Below, piece after piece: positions 7,201 to 7,372 of a stretch of 7,372 nt of DNA (its first letter is position 1; each line of letters starts with the position of its first letter). The position numbers and the translations under genes were made by a program. The DNA is from CAIKKV01 sp044346855 (GTDB lineage Bacteria; Verrucomicrobiota; Kiritimatiellia; CAIKKV01). The notes beneath the pieces were generated by a model. It had not been told where the DNA came from. It searched no databases and saw nothing but the letters and a program-made list of their open reading frames with translations. The DNA lies in NCBI GenBank assembly GCA_044346855.1, contig JBIIYJ010000267.1, forward strand, positions 1-7,372, read 5' to 3'.

Positions 7201-7372
7201 TCACAGCCAACACCGTCGCCGATGCCATCGGCAATACCGGCCCGGCTTCCAGTCAGACCGCCAGCACGGTCACGATCGACCGCACCGCGCCGACCGTCTC
7301 CGCGCTCTCGCCCCCTGCCATGTTGACCAACGCCACCTCGCTGGCCTACACGCTGACCTCTCCGAAAGCGTT
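4203..7372 (+). CDS. Giant secreted protein with Ig domain and tandem Ig-like repeats (3' end outside window)
   Basis: The frame stays open from ATG 4203 to the window end, giving at least 1056 residues without a stop. Residues 1-28 are a signal peptide (KIRYGVLIVFFLLLTHTAQA, cleavage after AQA). Residues 29-267 are unrecognised and Gly/Ser/Thr/Ala-rich. Residues 268-350 form an Ig-type domain: PLITEDPVNLGVYSG, LYCQWQFNGANIAGA, then AGNYRAIVTNSYGSVTS. Residues 351-619 are an unrecognised, probably beta-rich region with many Tyr and Trp. From residue 620 come tandem Ig-like repeats of 103-104 residues of the bacterial Ig-like (Big_12-like) type, each with LAYTL, GDF, GWSVTN, VGG, GTVIL and ending VTIDRT. 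Such proteins act outside the cell as adhesins or structural surface proteins; that role is inferred. Any C-terminal anchor would lie beyond the window. The upstream gene overlaps by four bases. A possible 1-base deletion lies at the extreme end (7357-7372). Confidence 0.85.
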   Translation, partial: MKTNSGVNKIRYGVLIVFFLLLTHTAQAAVITKTLNGRSWVLIAGYRAWSGATLAQVDAGVRGLFATAQGTNAATLASVFTTVNADGSHYSNPHLWNALINGYLLEGYESNGVSRNIQGIILTSRHTWSQLGTGTIAANIASSFSPSSAALINASGSVTPTYKYVLASSGATTPLGFSDDGGDFIMLGVTDGSQNTGDAFDTTFNGAQNAIAIGISDGSGSGYNVRYSFSVRGNPMAITTISAGNVYSGTGSHSGKNNTGWVLVWGAPQSPLITEDPVNLGVYSGTNASFDVSAVGAEPLYCQWQFNGANIAGATSTVYTFAASSGSAGNYRAIVTNSYGSVTSAVAALAVGTPEAFKMTSLGSTRSWASANLESGSAKSDDRGGIALSANDVMITGDGSTVGLRKSDGVYQYNYAVVQDYLVSDLKTQKAYIFRSGSYDPNTPPYNLTSLTELSDSGSAGTVITLSSAIPVISHSKAAVFAGYGRVAIWNTSHLYEVELPSGKVLDRGEFAMPARAASESWATWGVAEVISNHLWVSYAKNSTTIERARVPNVGESATVITETVATLSGGMGDVASFIASPSENAWYYFRENEDGYSATIEAVLKMNATFQVGTPIVATLTPAVTLTNASSLAYTLAFNGAVTGLAAGDFAVSGTASGWSVTNVTGSGSNYTVRVGGASTAAGTVILTLNSNTVTDASSVAGPLTNTVASTVTIDRTVPTATLTPPATTTNATSLAYTLTFSESVTGLAAGDFTVSGTATGWSVTNITGSGASYTIRVGGASTTAGTVILTLTANTVSDAAGNTAPAANVAASTVTIDRTASTVSAFTAAATLTNATSLAYTLSFSESVAGVVTGDFTVSGTATGWSVTNVSGSGASYTIRVGGASTTVGTVILTLNANTVSDAAGNIAPASIAVAATVTIDRTIPTVTLTAPVTTTNATSLAYTLSFSKAVTGLASGDFTLSGTATGWSVTNISGSGASYTVRVGGGSTSAGTVILALTANTVADAIGNTGPASSQTASTVTIDRTAPTVSALSPPAMLTNATSLAYTLTSPKA
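6060..7372 (+). repeat. Tandem coding repeats, unit 309-312 bases (four complete, one partial)
   Basis: Units begin at 6060, 6369, 6678, 6990 and 7299, giving lengths of 309, 309, 312 and 309 bases with the fifth cut by the window end. The third unit has one extra codon near its start (12 instead of 11 residues before the conserved NA-T/S-SLAYTL). Every unit carries the same landmarks, for example GGCACCGT followed by ATCCTG at 6252, 6561, 6873 and 7182. Units two and three share an identical 43-base run (6516-6558 and 6828-6870) and differ by a single base over roughly the next 30, including synonymous sites, which points to recent duplication or gene conversion. Confidence 0.9.

Noticed and set aside
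6060..7372. CRISPR-like or non-coding tandem array
   Set aside because: The period is about 310 bases, a multiple of three, with an uninterrupted frame and conserved Ig-like residues; there are no short repeats with unique spacers.

Overview
The window most likely comes from a member of the Verrucomicrobiota/Kiritimatiellota/Lentisphaerota side of the PVC superphylum. This is inferred from family knowledge, not from a marker gene. Three things point there: GC-rich coding DNA with strong G/C third positions, intergenic blocks of short degenerate CACGAAGG-type and CGCAAAG/CGCCAAG-type repeats, and large secreted proteins built from Ig-like domains.

Layout. Positions 1-492 are non-coding and full of interspersed repeats, including a long imperfect hairpin. 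A hairpin at 510-546 sits next to the 3' end of an IS3-family element: the last 32 codons of a transposase, then a terminal inverted repeat ending near 697. Three bases beyond that end lies a candidate sigma70-type promoter (TTGCAC-17 bp-TATACT). It would drive a two-gene operon: a membrane histidine kinase (seven predicted membrane segments, PAS, HisKA_3, HATPase_c; 766-2559) and a NarL/FixJ-type response regulator (2556-3206), joined by an ATGA overlap. Next comes a small membrane-anchored reading frame broken by an apparent frameshift (3283-3488), then about 270 bases without a convincing gene.

The second half encodes exported proteins. A GTG-started gene (3763-4206) has a signal peptide and a domain I associate with secreted PVC proteins. 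It appears cut off at about position 4119, where DNA composition drops abruptly to about 30% GC. This AT-rich stretch carries the ribosome binding site of the last gene (4203 to beyond the window end) and joins the two genes by a second ATGA overlap. The last gene encodes a very large secreted protein of at least 1056 residues: signal peptide, unrecognised N-terminal region, one Ig domain, unrecognised beta-rich region, then at least four and a half tandem bacterial Ig-like repeats of 103-104 residues with near-identical DNA.

How the parts fit: the two-component pair should sense a membrane or extracellular signal and change transcription, but its targets are not visible. The large protein looks like a surface adhesin or structural protein. 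Nothing in the sequence links the two functionally. The most interesting points are the seam at 4119/4120, the homogenised Ig repeats with indels at one fixed site (one at the window edge), and the IS remnant ending just before the kinase promoter.
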